Shown here one piece after another: positions 1 through 8,510 of a DNA stretch of 64,000 nucleotides. This DNA is from an uncultured Acidobacteriota bacterium. Its GTDB lineage: Bacteria > Acidobacteriota > Blastocatellia > Pyrinomonadales > Pyrinomonadaceae. The notes beneath the pieces are model-generated. The model was not told where the DNA came from. It made no database searches and worked only from the letters and a program-made list of their open reading frames with translations. Both the position numbers and the translations under genes were made by a program. The number at the start of each line of letters is the position of its first letter. Positions within the stretch are counted from its first letter, which is position 1. The stretch covers positions 372,001 to 436,000 of the forward strand of contig CALMYB010000010.1 of the NCBI GenBank assembly GCA_937873515.1. The letters run 5' to 3'.

Positions 1-474
1 AAGCACGCCGAGGATCGCGGCGACCAACACAAGAACGACAAAGAGAACGATGAAGACGGTTTTCCAGGAGAAAGGGCGTTTCACCTGTACCGTAATATCG
101 TCGGACCGATCCGAAGGCTCGGCTTCGTGAACCTCCGCGGGAAAGGTCTCGACATCGGCCGCAAACCTGTATCCGACCTTTGGGACCGTTTCGATAAAGC
201 TCTTCCCGTTCTCAAGCGTACCTAGAACCTTTCGCAGGGCCGAGATCGCCTGGCTGAGGTTGTTCTCTTCGACAAAGCTTTCCGGCCAAAGACGCTGCAC
301 GAGAGCTTCCTTAGTAACGATCTTGCCCTGAGCCTCAACAAGAATGACCAAGGCATCAAGCACTCTTGGGGTTAGGCGGACGTCTTCGCCGTTCCGTCGC
401 AGAACGCGCTCGGCTGGGATGAGGTCAAAATTGCCGAATCTAAAGGTGTGGGCGTTTGCTGCGGTTTCCGGCAT
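1..474 (-). CDS. Winged-helix (OmpR/CadC-type) DNA-binding protein with membrane segment, C-terminus cut off
   Basis: The reading frame starts at ATG 474-472 and runs off the left edge, giving the first 158 residues. Residues about 10-105 match the OmpR/PhoB-type winged-helix domain, with the run LTPRVLDALVILVEAQGKIV and the recognition-helix part EENNLSQAISALRKVLG, ending in the typical ETVPKVGYRF. There is no receiver domain in front. A hydrophobic stretch at about 143-158 (TVFIVLFVVLVLVAAILGVL) is a transmembrane helix. This CadC-like architecture, usually followed outside the membrane by TolB propeller or TPR repeats, is abundant in Acidobacteriota; the missing part cannot be judged. It is divergent from the secreted-protein cluster that begins at 657 and may regulate it, which is inference. 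Confidence 0.85.
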   Translation of the reverse strand, partial: MPETAANAHTFRFGNFDLIPAERVLRRNGEDVRLTPRVLDALVILVEAQGKIVTKEALVQRLWPESFVEENNLSQAISALRKVLGTLENGKSFIETVPKVGYRFAADVETFPAEVHEAEPSDRSDDITVQVKRPFSWKTVFIVLFVVLVLVAAILGVL

Positions 475-656
475 TTTTTCAGAAAAACTTCAGAACTTTT
501 CAGAAGATTCTAAAGTTTTTTGAAACTATTTTCCAGCATAATCGGGTGATATGCGGCGGTTCCTTCATCGATACTTGCCAGTGGCATTTATGTAGTGCCG
601 CATTGGCCGTTATGCAGTTCCGCTCCACCAAAGCAACCGATACTCCCCCAAGCTCT

Positions 657-2561
657 ATGAAAAAACTCCTTCTTCTCGCTGTGCATTGTTTTCTGGTCAT
701 TGGCTCACTTCAAAATGCTGCCGCTCAAGAAGCTGGCAAGACGCTTGCTCCACCGGCCACGCCTTTCACCTATCAGGGAAAGCTCGTGCTGCCTAACGGC
801 CTTCCGGCGAACGGCAATTTCGACTTTATTGTTACCATATATGACGCCGCGACCGGCGGAAACGCGACCGCTCAGGTCGAGATCGACACCGTCAGCGTTG
901 TTGACGGCATCTTCACGCTGTTGCTGCCCTTTGACAGGGATCGCTTCCAATCGGAGGCTTCCTATCTCGACGTTCAGGTGCGCGCCGAGGGCGGAACGGA
1001 TTTCAGCCAGCTTTCGCCCCGTTTGAGGATCGGTTCCGTACCTTTGGCAAAGATCTCCGAGACCTCTGCGGCGCTCAGCTGTACCGGCTGCATCACGGAC
1101 GGCCAGATCGTCTCTCTCGCGGGTTCAAAGATCACGGGCAGCGTCGCGAACGCGAACAATGCCGTGAATGCAACGAATGCGACGAACGCCGTAACGGCGC
1201 AGACGGCTTTGAACGCGGTTGATCTGACGAACACACAAACGGTCGGCGGAAATAAGACATTCACCGGTATCTTGAGCGGCAACGGATCGGGACTTTTGAA
1301 TGTTCCCGGCACACTGAAATGGAACGTGAGTGCGGCAAGCAGCGTTCAGCTGCAGTCGAATAACGGCTATGTTCTGACCAATCCGTCGGGTTCGACGACG
1401 GTTACGCTTCCGGCCTCGCCGAACGTCGGCGATGTCGTCCGCGTGATCGAGAAAGGAGCGGGCGGCTTTACGCTCGCGATGAATTCGGGCCAATCGATCC
1501 TCGATTGGGCGACGACACATCAGGAAACGATCTGGACGCGTCAATACACGCTGAACGCATTTCCAGCCACTTCTTCCTTTGCATCGACCGCCTCTTCATC
1601 TGACGGAGCGAGATTGGCGACCGTGGAATACGGCGGTTACTTGTACCTTTCGCAGAACAGCGGGCAAACCTGGACAAGCCCGATGCCCAGCGACCAACGC
1701 AATTACGTCTCGATCGCATTGTCGAGCGACGGGTCGAAGCTGATCGCAGGCGTCGAGGGCGGCTACCTATATACTTCGACCGATTGGGGAGTAACGTGGA
1801 CCGCAAGATTTGCCGATTCCAATCAAAATTGGTTCTCCGTGGCCATGTCGTCTGACGGAAGTAAACTATACGCCGCCAACGATCAAGGCGTCTATTCATC
1901 CACGAACGGAGGCGTATCGTGGACACAGCGGAAGACAGCGAGCCATTTAGGCTATCTCGCTGTATCGGCGGACGGAGCAAAATTGGTATTCGCCGAGAAC
2001 CTCGGACACGTCTGGACCTCGACGGATTCTGGTGCGACGTGGACGGACAGGCTTAGTTCGGCGAACAATCAATGGCAGTCGGTCGCCTCAAGCTCAGATG
2101 GAACAAAGCTTGCGGCGGTCTTAAGTCCCGGACAAGTATGGATATCGTCAGATTCCGGCGTAACGTGGACCGCACAGAGCATCGGTATGTCGCCAACGAA
2201 TACGCGATGGGCCAGTGTCTCGATATCATCGGATGGAATGCGTATTGCGGCCGCGGCCGTTACAAGTGGTGGTTTCCCCGGCGTTCTGGCCATCTCTTAC
2301 GACGGCGGGAATTCATGGACACCGACCGGAATCGGCACGAACTGGAATGCCATTGCCATTGCCGGAAATGGAGGCAGGCTCGCGGCCGCGATGTATGACG
2401 GAGTCCTGAATAAGCTCTATTCCGGCCCGATCGCGATCACTACGGTTGTCGATACGATCACGGGCGTGAAGGATTCGGCGGTCGAACTCGTTTACATCGG
2501 CGGCAATCAGTTCGCGATGGTGAGTTCGAACACGATGACGATACCGCCGCATACATATTAA
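657..2561 (+). CDS. Secreted protein with BNR/sialidase-like repeat blades
   Basis: I place the start at ATG 657 because it begins a clear signal peptide (MKKLLLLAVHCFLVIGSL...AAAQ); the open frame reaches back to 456 but without plausible coding content. The mature protein starts with a beta-rich domain (FTYQGKLVLPNG...), followed by an Asn/Ala-rich low-complexity stretch near residues 160-195 and a GNGSGLLNVPG motif of the kind seen in tail-fibre-like and surface proteins. The last 330 residues hold about six repeats of some 42 residues with the signature S.D.G.TWT (for example STDWGVTWT, SSDSGVTWT), the BNR or Asp-box motif of sialidase-type propellers. No catalytic sialidase residues are recognised. 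It is followed 27 bp later by another secreted protein. Its role is unknown; a surface or matrix protein is likely. Confidence 0.75.
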   Translation: MKKLLLLAVHCFLVIGSLQNAAAQEAGKTLAPPATPFTYQGKLVLPNGLPANGNFDFIVTIYDAATGGNATAQVEIDTVSVVDGIFTLLLPFDRDRFQSEASYLDVQVRAEGGTDFSQLSPRLRIGSVPLAKISETSAALSCTGCITDGQIVSLAGSKITGSVANANNAVNATNATNAVTAQTALNAVDLTNTQTVGGNKTFTGILSGNGSGLLNVPGTLKWNVSAASSVQLQSNNGYVLTNPSGSTTVTLPASPNVGDVVRVIEKGAGGFTLAMNSGQSILDWATTHQETIWTRQYTLNAFPATSSFASTASSSDGARLATVEYGGYLYLSQNSGQTWTSPMPSDQRNYVSIALSSDGSKLIAGVEGGYLYTSTDWGVTWTARFADSNQNWFSVAMSSDGSKLYAANDQGVYSSTNGGVSWTQRKTASHLGYLAVSADGAKLVFAENLGHVWTSTDSGATWTDRLSSANNQWQSVASSSDGTKLAAVLSPGQVWISSDSGVTWTAQSIGMSPTNTRWASVSISSDGMRIAAAAVTSGGFPGVLAISYDGGNSWTPTGIGTNWNAIAIAGNGGRLAAAMYDGVLNKLYSGPIAITTVVDTITGVKDSAVELVYIGGNQFAMVSSNTMTIPPHTY

Positions 2562-2588
2562 GCCCGCTCGCTCGGATGAAGGACAATT

Positions 2589-3089
2589 ATGAGATATTTT
2601 GCAACAATGGCCGCTGCATTAATGTTGTTGACGGCAACTGACGCGGTCGCTCAAACGCCTGCATACACGCTGCAGAGACAGATCATTGCGAATGGCGGCG
2701 GCACGATGTCTTCGCCCGAATATACGCTCGACAGCACGATCGGGATCACGACCGCCGGCGACCAGCAAAGTTTGGAGAACGAGAACACGCATGTCGGATT
2801 CTGGTTCCACGAGGTTGCTCCAACAGCGGCAGCCGTCTCTATAAGCGGCCGCGTGACGACTGCATCCGGGCAAGGCATTCCCGGAGCGTTTCTCGTGCTC
2901 ACTGATACGGCCGGACTCAAGAAGACCGTTCTTACAGGCGCGTTCGGATATTACCGCTTCGACAATGTGGAATCGGGGCAGGCGTTCGTGCTCTCGATCT
3001 CCGCAAAACAACGGCATTTCGCAAATCCGAGTATAATGCTCCAAACCGGCGACGAGATACGCGATCTCGATTTCATTGCCCTTCCATAG
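2589..3089 (+). CDS. Secreted protein with carboxypeptidase-regulatory-like domain
   Basis: This is a 166-residue protein with a signal peptide (MRYFATMAAALMLLTATDAVAQ). The middle part (YTLQRQIIANGGGTMSSPEY) resembles the short surface domain common before Ig-like folds in Acidobacteriota. The C-terminal 85 residues (SGRVTTASGQGIPGAFLVLTD...FGYYRFDNV) match a carboxypeptidase regulatory-like or Cna-B-type beta-sandwich. No enzyme motif is seen. The gene lies between the BNR protein and the next secreted protein on the same strand with short gaps, suggesting one transcript. Confidence 0.7.
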   Translation: MRYFATMAAALMLLTATDAVAQTPAYTLQRQIIANGGGTMSSPEYTLDSTIGITTAGDQQSLENENTHVGFWFHEVAPTAAAVSISGRVTTASGQGIPGAFLVLTDTAGLKKTVLTGAFGYYRFDNVESGQAFVLSISAKQRHFANPSIMLQTGDEIRDLDFIALP

Positions 3090-3120
3090 ACTTTGGAAAG
3101 ATCCCCGACGGAGGAATCCT

Positions 3121-4398
3121 ATGAGACTGAAACTGACATTATTGCTTATCATTTTGATCCTTACGACATCCGTATTCGCCGACTGGAGGATCTCGCAGCG
3201 GACGAAACAGGCCGGTCAGAAGACCGGAATGATCTCGACGATCTATGAAAAGGGTGTTCGCCGCCGGACCGAGATGAAGATCGAAATGGATCCCGAGACC
3301 GAGGCCGCAATGAAGCAGATGGGCTCGATGATGGCGGGAATGATGCCGGAAATGCCCGTTACGGTTACGCAATGCGACCTCAAACAGGACCTTTTCCTGA
3401 GCGAGATGAACAAACAGTTCTACGTCGATTATTACGACTGGTCCACCGTTCCGCCCGAAAAGCTCGCACGCCGCGGCAATCAGAAGATCACGATCAAGGG
3501 CACAATGACCATGGACTCGTGGTTCGTCGATTCAGGAAAGCGACAGAAGATGTTCGGTCTCGATGCCAAATGGGGAAAGCTGACCCAGACGATCGAGACC
3601 TCGCCCGACGCATGCCAGGCTTCTCCGCCCACAAAGATGGAAATGGAGGGCTGGTTCGTCGTTCTTTCTCTCGAGACACAATCCTGCCCGACGAATCGTC
3701 CGGCGCCGGCAACAGGCGGCTGTATGCCGAAAATGATCTACAAAAGGACAGCCTCGCCGGGCCTGATGCTTGCGGGCACGACAAAGACGTACACGAACGG
3801 CAAACTTGCCGGAACCTCCGAGGTCGAGACGCTCGATCTATCGAAAGCAACGCTCGCTCAGTCGCTCTTCGATGTCCCGCCGGCACCGTGGATCGAGGTC
3901 GAGTCGATGGACGCCCTGATGAAGAAGCAGCGGAACATCGATACGACCGCAAAGACCGTGTTCAGGGACGGCAGCAAAGCTCAAAAGACGATCGCGATCG
4001 ACTATTTCTCGGGCAAAGCGAATAAGGTCGATCAGGACGCGCTTCGCAACTATCTGTCGGGCAAAGTGAGCTCGGTCGGCATGAGCGGATATCTCGTGTC
4101 CTCGGCCGCCGACATCGCGGGCGGTAAGTTCGCGAATGTGATCGGCGTCGAGATCAAGAAGACAAAAGAATCCGGTGCGGCAAAGCTCGGCGGGCTATTC
4201 GGCAAGGTAACGGGCAACACGGATGGGGCGAAGGCAGGAAATTCGAGCGCCGAGATCGTCGTAACGCTCTATGCGAGCGACGGCACGACCGTTGTCGCTT
4301 CGATGCCGGCAACTGCTGAAGTCAAAGGTTCACCCGACGACGCTGTGAGAGCGGCGATCGATCAGGTGATCGGAACCTTGCTGGCGAAGGCAAAATAA
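3121..4398 (+). CDS. Secreted protein of unknown function, two-domain
   Basis: The start at ATG 3121 is preceded by GGAGG at correct spacing and opens a signal peptide (MRLKLTLLLIILILTTSVFA). The open frame extends 45 bp upstream and overlaps the previous gene, but that version lacks the signal peptide. The protein is 425 residues. The N-terminal 280 residues are met-rich near 65-85 (MKQMGSMMAGMMPEMP) with several Cys. The C-terminal 140 residues form a separate alternating alpha/beta domain ending in DDAVRAAIDQVIGTLL. I do not recognise a named family. It is 11 bp upstream of the next secreted-protein gene. Confidence 0.65.
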   Translation: MRLKLTLLLIILILTTSVFADWRISQRTKQAGQKTGMISTIYEKGVRRRTEMKIEMDPETEAAMKQMGSMMAGMMPEMPVTVTQCDLKQDLFLSEMNKQFYVDYYDWSTVPPEKLARRGNQKITIKGTMTMDSWFVDSGKRQKMFGLDAKWGKLTQTIETSPDACQASPPTKMEMEGWFVVLSLETQSCPTNRPAPATGGCMPKMIYKRTASPGLMLAGTTKTYTNGKLAGTSEVETLDLSKATLAQSLFDVPPAPWIEVESMDALMKKQRNIDTTAKTVFRDGSKAQKTIAIDYFSGKANKVDQDALRNYLSGKVSSVGMSGYLVSSAADIAGGKFANVIGVEIKKTKESGAAKLGGLFGKVTGNTDGAKAGNSSAEIVVTLYASDGTTVVASMPATAEVKGSPDDAVRAAIDQVIGTLLAKAK

Positions 4399-4409
4399 CG
4401 GAGGCCTGT

Positions 4410-6632
4410 ATGAAGAACATTGCGCTATCGCTGTCCATTCTTCTCATTTTCTGCTTCGCATCATTCGGCCAGCCGCAGCGTCGAACAGGCCCGCCGATCG
4501 TCCGCGGTCCCGCTCCGGCACCGAAAGTGAAAGTCGTTCCTGTCAATGACCCGCTGAATGACTTCGCGAAGAAAGGCCTGCCGCGAGCTTACATCTTCGG
4601 CGGTGATCCCGATGCCGCTCTTGCACGAAAGGCTGCGGCGATGATCCTTAGCGACGACGAGAATTCCCTGTCTGCATTGATCGGTGCTCTGCAGACCGCA
4701 GGCTTTCACATCATCAACGAGGATCAGAAGATCCTCTTCAAGCCTTCACAGGCGAACGGAACCGCATTCTTCGACTATGAGGTTGCGGGAATGCTCCGTT
4801 CGAGCAATATGGGCTTCGTTACGAGCCTCGACAAGTTCGCGACGGTCGTAAAAGGCGATTCTGCGATCCTCAAGAACATCGATATCGCCGGCAGGATGCT
4901 GTCGGACCTCAAGGCCGCACGTTCCGGCAAAGACCCGCAGAATAAATTTCTCGCCGAGCTCATATTCGCACTCGGAGGAACCTCGGGCATTGCGTCAACA
5001 CAGTCGAACATCAGTATGCTGCAGATGTCGCTCATCGAACGGCGTTATCTCGGCGACCTTGCGGCCGCGTACGAGGAAATGGCGGGCGGCGTCTCGCTTT
5101 TCGACCGCAGGTTCGACCCCGACCTTGCCGGCGTCAAGTTCGTCAAAGCTAGCTTCAACGGGATGCCGTCGGTCTTCGCTCGGCGTAACGCCGCGGCGGA
5201 TGATTCGCCCTGCCCGACGATAGATACTGCCGCAGAGGCACAAGGCTATAAGAAAAAGGGCGAGAAGATCCTGAAGATGTTCGGGTTCGAGCATCCCGGA
5301 AAAGCCGCCATTGGTGATTATTTCAAAGATGCGGGAAAGGGTGTCGAGCTTGCGAACACGATCACGTCATATCTCAAACTCATTGCCGCGAATCTCTTCA
5401 TCGAGATCGAGGTAGATGTGCCGAACGCTCCCATCGTTCGCACAAAGAGCAACCAATTGATCGACCGCGGCGAGGAACGCACGATCACGGCCACATTCAA
5501 ACGCTATTTTCCGAATTCGGCGCAGATTAACTGCGTCGCGAAGGTCATAAAGATGGCGACCGGCGCGGAACTGGACGTGCCTGAAGAAGGTGTCCTGAAG
5601 GACGTTCCCGTTAAATGGGAACCGCTTGATCGGGCGGAGAATTCCCCGCTGTATATGGACGCCGTCGATCGGAAAAATCTGGATCTTTCTAAGCAATTCA
5701 CCGATGAGCAGGGACAGAATAAGATCAAGGCGACCGGCAAAGAGCAGAGGAAAGACCTGCGAAAGATCGCAGTAGCGCCCGTGCCGAAGAAGGACCGCTG
5801 GCGGGTCGCCGTCGCGACCGAGAAGATGGACGCGAACAAGGATATTCCAAAGATCATCTGGGGTTCGCTCGATCTTAAGAACGGCGGCATCCTCGGCTAT
5901 CTGATCGGCGTCGTCCCTGATGTGCTCGCGAAGATGGCGTTGAAGACATATCGCGTCGATATTCCCGTCAAGGATTGGGAACCGTGTACCGCCGATTGGG
6001 GCGGCACGGTCCAATATACACGCAACCTCCGCAAGACCGAGAGCGTCAAGTCCAACCGAACACCCGGAATGAACTCTGCCGGCGACGGTACAAAGACCAT
6101 CGATATTCACGAGGACGTGCTCGTTACGCTGAACCCGCGTACGGAAGAAGAGATCGCCGAAAAGGCGGAACGAAAACCGGCCGACCTCGATATTTACGGC
6201 TATTACTCGACAAAATTCGAAGGCAAACGCGAAAATGACCCATGCTGCGGCAAGACCGAGGGCAGTTACACGACCTCCTTCGTCTCGGGCACGGACACCA
6301 CTTTCGAGGGCAAGTCTAAGTTCAGCTTCGGCTTGAGTTTCAGGGGTGGTGACAGCGATTATCAGTTGGGGTTCACTCTCACGACCGGGCCGCTCAAGTC
6401 AAAGGTGCACGACTACGAAAGGGTAGATGAGACAACCTGCGACCTCGAGAAGGGGCACGACGAAATGTCTGAGAGCACCGCCTGGATACAGGCGACGCTT
6501 TCGGACGGAAGGTATCCGACAATGTACTTGAGCGACGGCGTGCAGCTCGTCGGCAGCAAAACGTATCAGGAAGCCGATGGCTCGACCGTCTTGTGGGAAT
6601 GGGATCTGAGCCGATGCAAGCCTGCCCGTTGA
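4410..6632 (+). CDS. Large secreted protein of unknown function
   Basis: A 740-residue protein with a signal peptide (MKNIALSLSILLIFCFASFGQ) and a GGAGG ribosome site 6 bases before the ATG. A proline-rich linker follows (PQRRTGPPIVRGPAPAPK). The rest is a mix of helical segments and a beta-rich C-terminal third with Cys (EPCTADWGG, ENDPCCGKTEG, CDLEKGH), which suggests disulfides outside the cytoplasm. No transmembrane segment is visible after the signal. No known family is recognised. It is the last of four consecutive secreted proteins and shares short spacing with the gene before it. Confidence 0.6.
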   Translation: MKNIALSLSILLIFCFASFGQPQRRTGPPIVRGPAPAPKVKVVPVNDPLNDFAKKGLPRAYIFGGDPDAALARKAAAMILSDDENSLSALIGALQTAGFHIINEDQKILFKPSQANGTAFFDYEVAGMLRSSNMGFVTSLDKFATVVKGDSAILKNIDIAGRMLSDLKAARSGKDPQNKFLAELIFALGGTSGIASTQSNISMLQMSLIERRYLGDLAAAYEEMAGGVSLFDRRFDPDLAGVKFVKASFNGMPSVFARRNAAADDSPCPTIDTAAEAQGYKKKGEKILKMFGFEHPGKAAIGDYFKDAGKGVELANTITSYLKLIAANLFIEIEVDVPNAPIVRTKSNQLIDRGEERTITATFKRYFPNSAQINCVAKVIKMATGAELDVPEEGVLKDVPVKWEPLDRAENSPLYMDAVDRKNLDLSKQFTDEQGQNKIKATGKEQRKDLRKIAVAPVPKKDRWRVAVATEKMDANKDIPKIIWGSLDLKNGGILGYLIGVVPDVLAKMALKTYRVDIPVKDWEPCTADWGGTVQYTRNLRKTESVKSNRTPGMNSAGDGTKTIDIHEDVLVTLNPRTEEEIAEKAERKPADLDIYGYYSTKFEGKRENDPCCGKTEGSYTTSFVSGTDTTFEGKSKFSFGLSFRGGDSDYQLGFTLTTGPLKSKVHDYERVDETTCDLEKGHDEMSESTAWIQATLSDGRYPTMYLSDGVQLVGSKTYQEADGSTVLWEWDLSRCKPAR

Positions 6633-6754
6633 AGCGATGAAGGCCGCCCCGCCAGACCTTGCGTTTTTCGACGGCAATCCTGTAATATTGACTTTGTCGT
6701 AAGGATTCGTCTGCGAGGCGAATCTGATTTTAGAACGGGAGAAATTACAAATAG

Positions 6755-7111
6755 ATGTCAGCAGTTGCAGCACCTAGCATTGAGTTGAACGTCACCGCGA
6801 ACGCGGCCGACGAGATCAAGAAATTCATCGCGGCAGAGGAAGATCTGCCGGAAACCGCAGGCCTTCGCGTGCGTGTCGTTCCGGGCGGTTGTTCGGGTTT
6901 CCAGTATAGCCTCAATGTTGAGGAAGAATCGCGTCAGGGCGATTGTCTCGTGGATAGCCAGGGTATCAAGTTCTTTGTCGATATGTTCTCGGCACAGTAC
7001 CTGAACGGCATAACGATCGACTATACGACGAACATGATGGGTTCGGGCTTCACTTTCGAGAATCCGAATGCCTCGGGCGGCTGCGGCTGCGGCACGTCAT
7101 TCTCGGCGTAA
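6755..7111 (+). CDS. erpA: A-type iron-sulfur cluster carrier (IscA/ErpA/HesB family)
   Basis: This 118-residue protein belongs to the HesB/IscA/ErpA family of A-type carriers that bind and hand over Fe-S clusters to apoproteins. The three family cysteines are visible: C46 in GGCSGFQY, and C110 and C112 in GGCGCG near the C-terminus. The length fits the family (about 107-120). The gene stands alone, followed by a strong terminator at 7137-7175, with no isc or suf genes nearby in this window. The exact paralogue (ErpA or IscA) cannot be decided from the sequence, so the symbol is tentative. Confidence 0.85.
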   Translation: MSAVAAPSIELNVTANAADEIKKFIAAEEDLPETAGLRVRVVPGGCSGFQYSLNVEEESRQGDCLVDSQGIKFFVDMFSAQYLNGITIDYTTNMMGSGFTFENPNASGGCGCGTSFSA

Positions 7112-7136
7112 TACGCCATCGATCAGCACAAAACGT

Positions 7137-7175
7137 GCGCGGTTTCGAGAGATTCGGGGCCGCGCTTCTTTTTTT
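7137..7175 (+). terminator. Rho-independent terminator after the A-type carrier gene
   Basis: The stem GCGCGG (7137-7142) pairs with CCGCGC (7160-7165) and is followed by a T-rich run (TTCTTTTTTT). It lies 25 bp past the stop codon of the gene ending at 7111. Confidence 0.8.
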
Positions 7176-7504
7176 GGGAACGAAGCATCGATTGTCCGTA
7201 TCTTAGTTCATCCAAGATAACTGAAGGCAAGCAAAAGCGCTCATACAGAGGTAGAGTTGGCGGCAAAGGTCCGCGCAAAAACCTGTTTTTCCCGCTTGCC
7301 AACCGCGTTTTCAATACGCCATAATACTTACTGCGGTCGACATCCGACTTCCCTGCACTATCGGATGGCCGTAAATGAAAAAAGAAGATCTTGGGAAAAG
7401 GTACGCATTAGCGGTTTCCTTTTAATGGGCAAGTTTTTTTACTTGCCATCCTCGCTTCTCACGATCTCTCGAAAATAAGCAAAAACTGAGAGGAAAAACC
7501 GTAG
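7176..7504. other. Intergenic leader before the NlpC/P60 gene
   Basis: A 329-bp stretch without a convincing gene. It contains inverted pairs (GTTGGC near 7256 with GCCAAC near 7300; ATCCGA near 7342 with TCGGAT near 7361), so a structured 5' leader is possible. I looked for the c-di-AMP (ydaO) riboswitch, which often precedes cell-wall hydrolase genes, and did not find its conserved blocks. A short purine run (GAGAGGAAAAA) before ATG 7505 can serve as the ribosome site. Confidence 0.4.
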
Positions 7505-8200
7505 ATGAATTTTAAGAAGTTATTCTTGCTTTCGGTGTGCGCGGCAGTTACGGCCGGCATTTCGACGGCACCGGCTGCAGCACAGGACCGAGCCCGCGTT
7601 GTTAGATCGACGTCGAGCCAACCGACGAACCTTCCGTCCGAGCCTTCTGCTCCGCCAGTCCAAAGAACGACTTCTTCTCGTCCGACCCTCACAAGCCCGA
7701 TCATTCTCGTCAAACCTCAGCCAGCCGCTACGCTTGTCAAGAAAACTGCTTCATCGCGTGCCGTAAACAATTACACGTCCGCACTCACCGCCGGACGCAC
7801 GGCGTATAGCGCAAGCGTCAGCGATATGATCTATCAGGGCATTATGGCCCGCTGGGGCATTCCGTATCGTTACGGTTCTACCGGCCCGAATACCTATGAT
7901 TGCTCGGGATTCGTCTGGAGCGTATTCAACGATGCGGGCATCAATTTCACGCGTGTGAGCGCACGTTCGCTTTGGTCGCAATCAGAACCGGTATATGGCG
8001 ACGACCGCTTCAAGTTCGGTACGCTCGTCTTCTTGAACGGCCTCGGCCATATGGGCATTGTTGCTGACGAGAACGGCTTTTTCCACGCATCATCAAGCAA
8101 GGGCATCACTTATTCGCCTTTCAAAGGATATTGGGAAAACCGCATCGTCGGATTCCGACGCCTTCCGGTCGAAGCGACGTCTGGAGCAGATATCCACTAA
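7505..8200 (+). CDS. Secreted NlpC/P60 cysteine peptidase (cell-wall hydrolase)
   Basis: A 231-residue exported protein: signal peptide at 1-26 (LFLLSVCAAVTAGI...AAAQ), a Ser/Thr/Pro-rich linker to about 100, and an NlpC/P60 domain at 108-225. The catalytic Cys is C133 in YDCSGFV, the His is H182 in GLGHMGIV, and H194 in FFHASS is the likely third polar residue. The family cuts gamma-D-glutamyl-meso-diaminopimelate bonds in peptidoglycan peptides. The linker has no recognised LysM or SH3 wall-binding module. It is a single gene with a bidirectional terminator behind it. Confidence 0.9.
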   Translation: MNFKKLFLLSVCAAVTAGISTAPAAAQDRARVVRSTSSQPTNLPSEPSAPPVQRTTSSRPTLTSPIILVKPQPAATLVKKTASSRAVNNYTSALTAGRTAYSASVSDMIYQGIMARWGIPYRYGSTGPNTYDCSGFVWSVFNDAGINFTRVSARSLWSQSEPVYGDDRFKFGTLVFLNGLGHMGIVADENGFFHASSSKGITYSPFKGYWENRIVGFRRLPVEATSGADIH

Positions 8201-8222
8201 GATCGAGACAAAAAAGTTCAGC

Positions 8223-8263
8223 AAAATGCCTGCGAGACCGATCAAGAGCTTCGCAGGCATTTT
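8223..8263. terminator. Bidirectional terminator between convergent genes
   Basis: A perfect 13-bp stem: AAAATGCCTGCGA (8223-8235) with TCGCAGGCATTTT (8251-8263). The A-tail and T-tail are built into the stem so it can work for both the NlpC/P60 gene (plus) and the small gene ending at 8281 (minus). Confidence 0.85.
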
Positions 8264-8280
8264 CTATTTCGATTGATCCG

Positions 8281-8490
8281 CTATCCGATGAATCCCGGCC
8301 GGATCGCCGCATCTTTCACCTCGTATATCGCGGCAACCTTGTCGATCGCAACATACGCAACGCGTTCATCCTCGCCACGCAGATAAACGACACCGTCCTT
8401 TACGTCAACGATATCGCCGCGAAAATTTACGTTCGTCTGACACGCGACATCGACCTTTTTCCCCATCAATTGTTTCAGTAATTCTTCCAT
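8281..8490 (-). CDS. Small conserved protein, MM0924/LSm-like beta fold
   Basis: A 69-residue protein when started at ATG 8490 (MEELLKQLMGKKVDVAC). The frame is open further upstream into accC, but the start at 8490 gives a typical compact protein. The sequence GKKVDVAC...RGDIVDVKDGVVYLRG reads like a small beta-barrel (SH3/Sm-like), as in small proteins annotated as MM0924 family. It follows accC by 20 bp on the same strand and ends at the shared terminator. Function unknown. Confidence 0.65.
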   Translation of the reverse strand: MEELLKQLMGKKVDVACQTNVNFRGDIVDVKDGVVYLRGEDERVAYVAIDKVAAIYEVKDAAIRPGFIG

Positions 8491-8510
8491 TTCTAGATCA
8501 CTATAAGAAT

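Noticed and set aside
456..656. Longer start for the BNR protein
   Set aside because: It would hide the signal peptide inside the protein and overlap the divergent regulator start.
7176..7504. c-di-AMP (ydaO) riboswitch before the NlpC/P60 gene
   Set aside because: Conserved riboswitch blocks are not seen.
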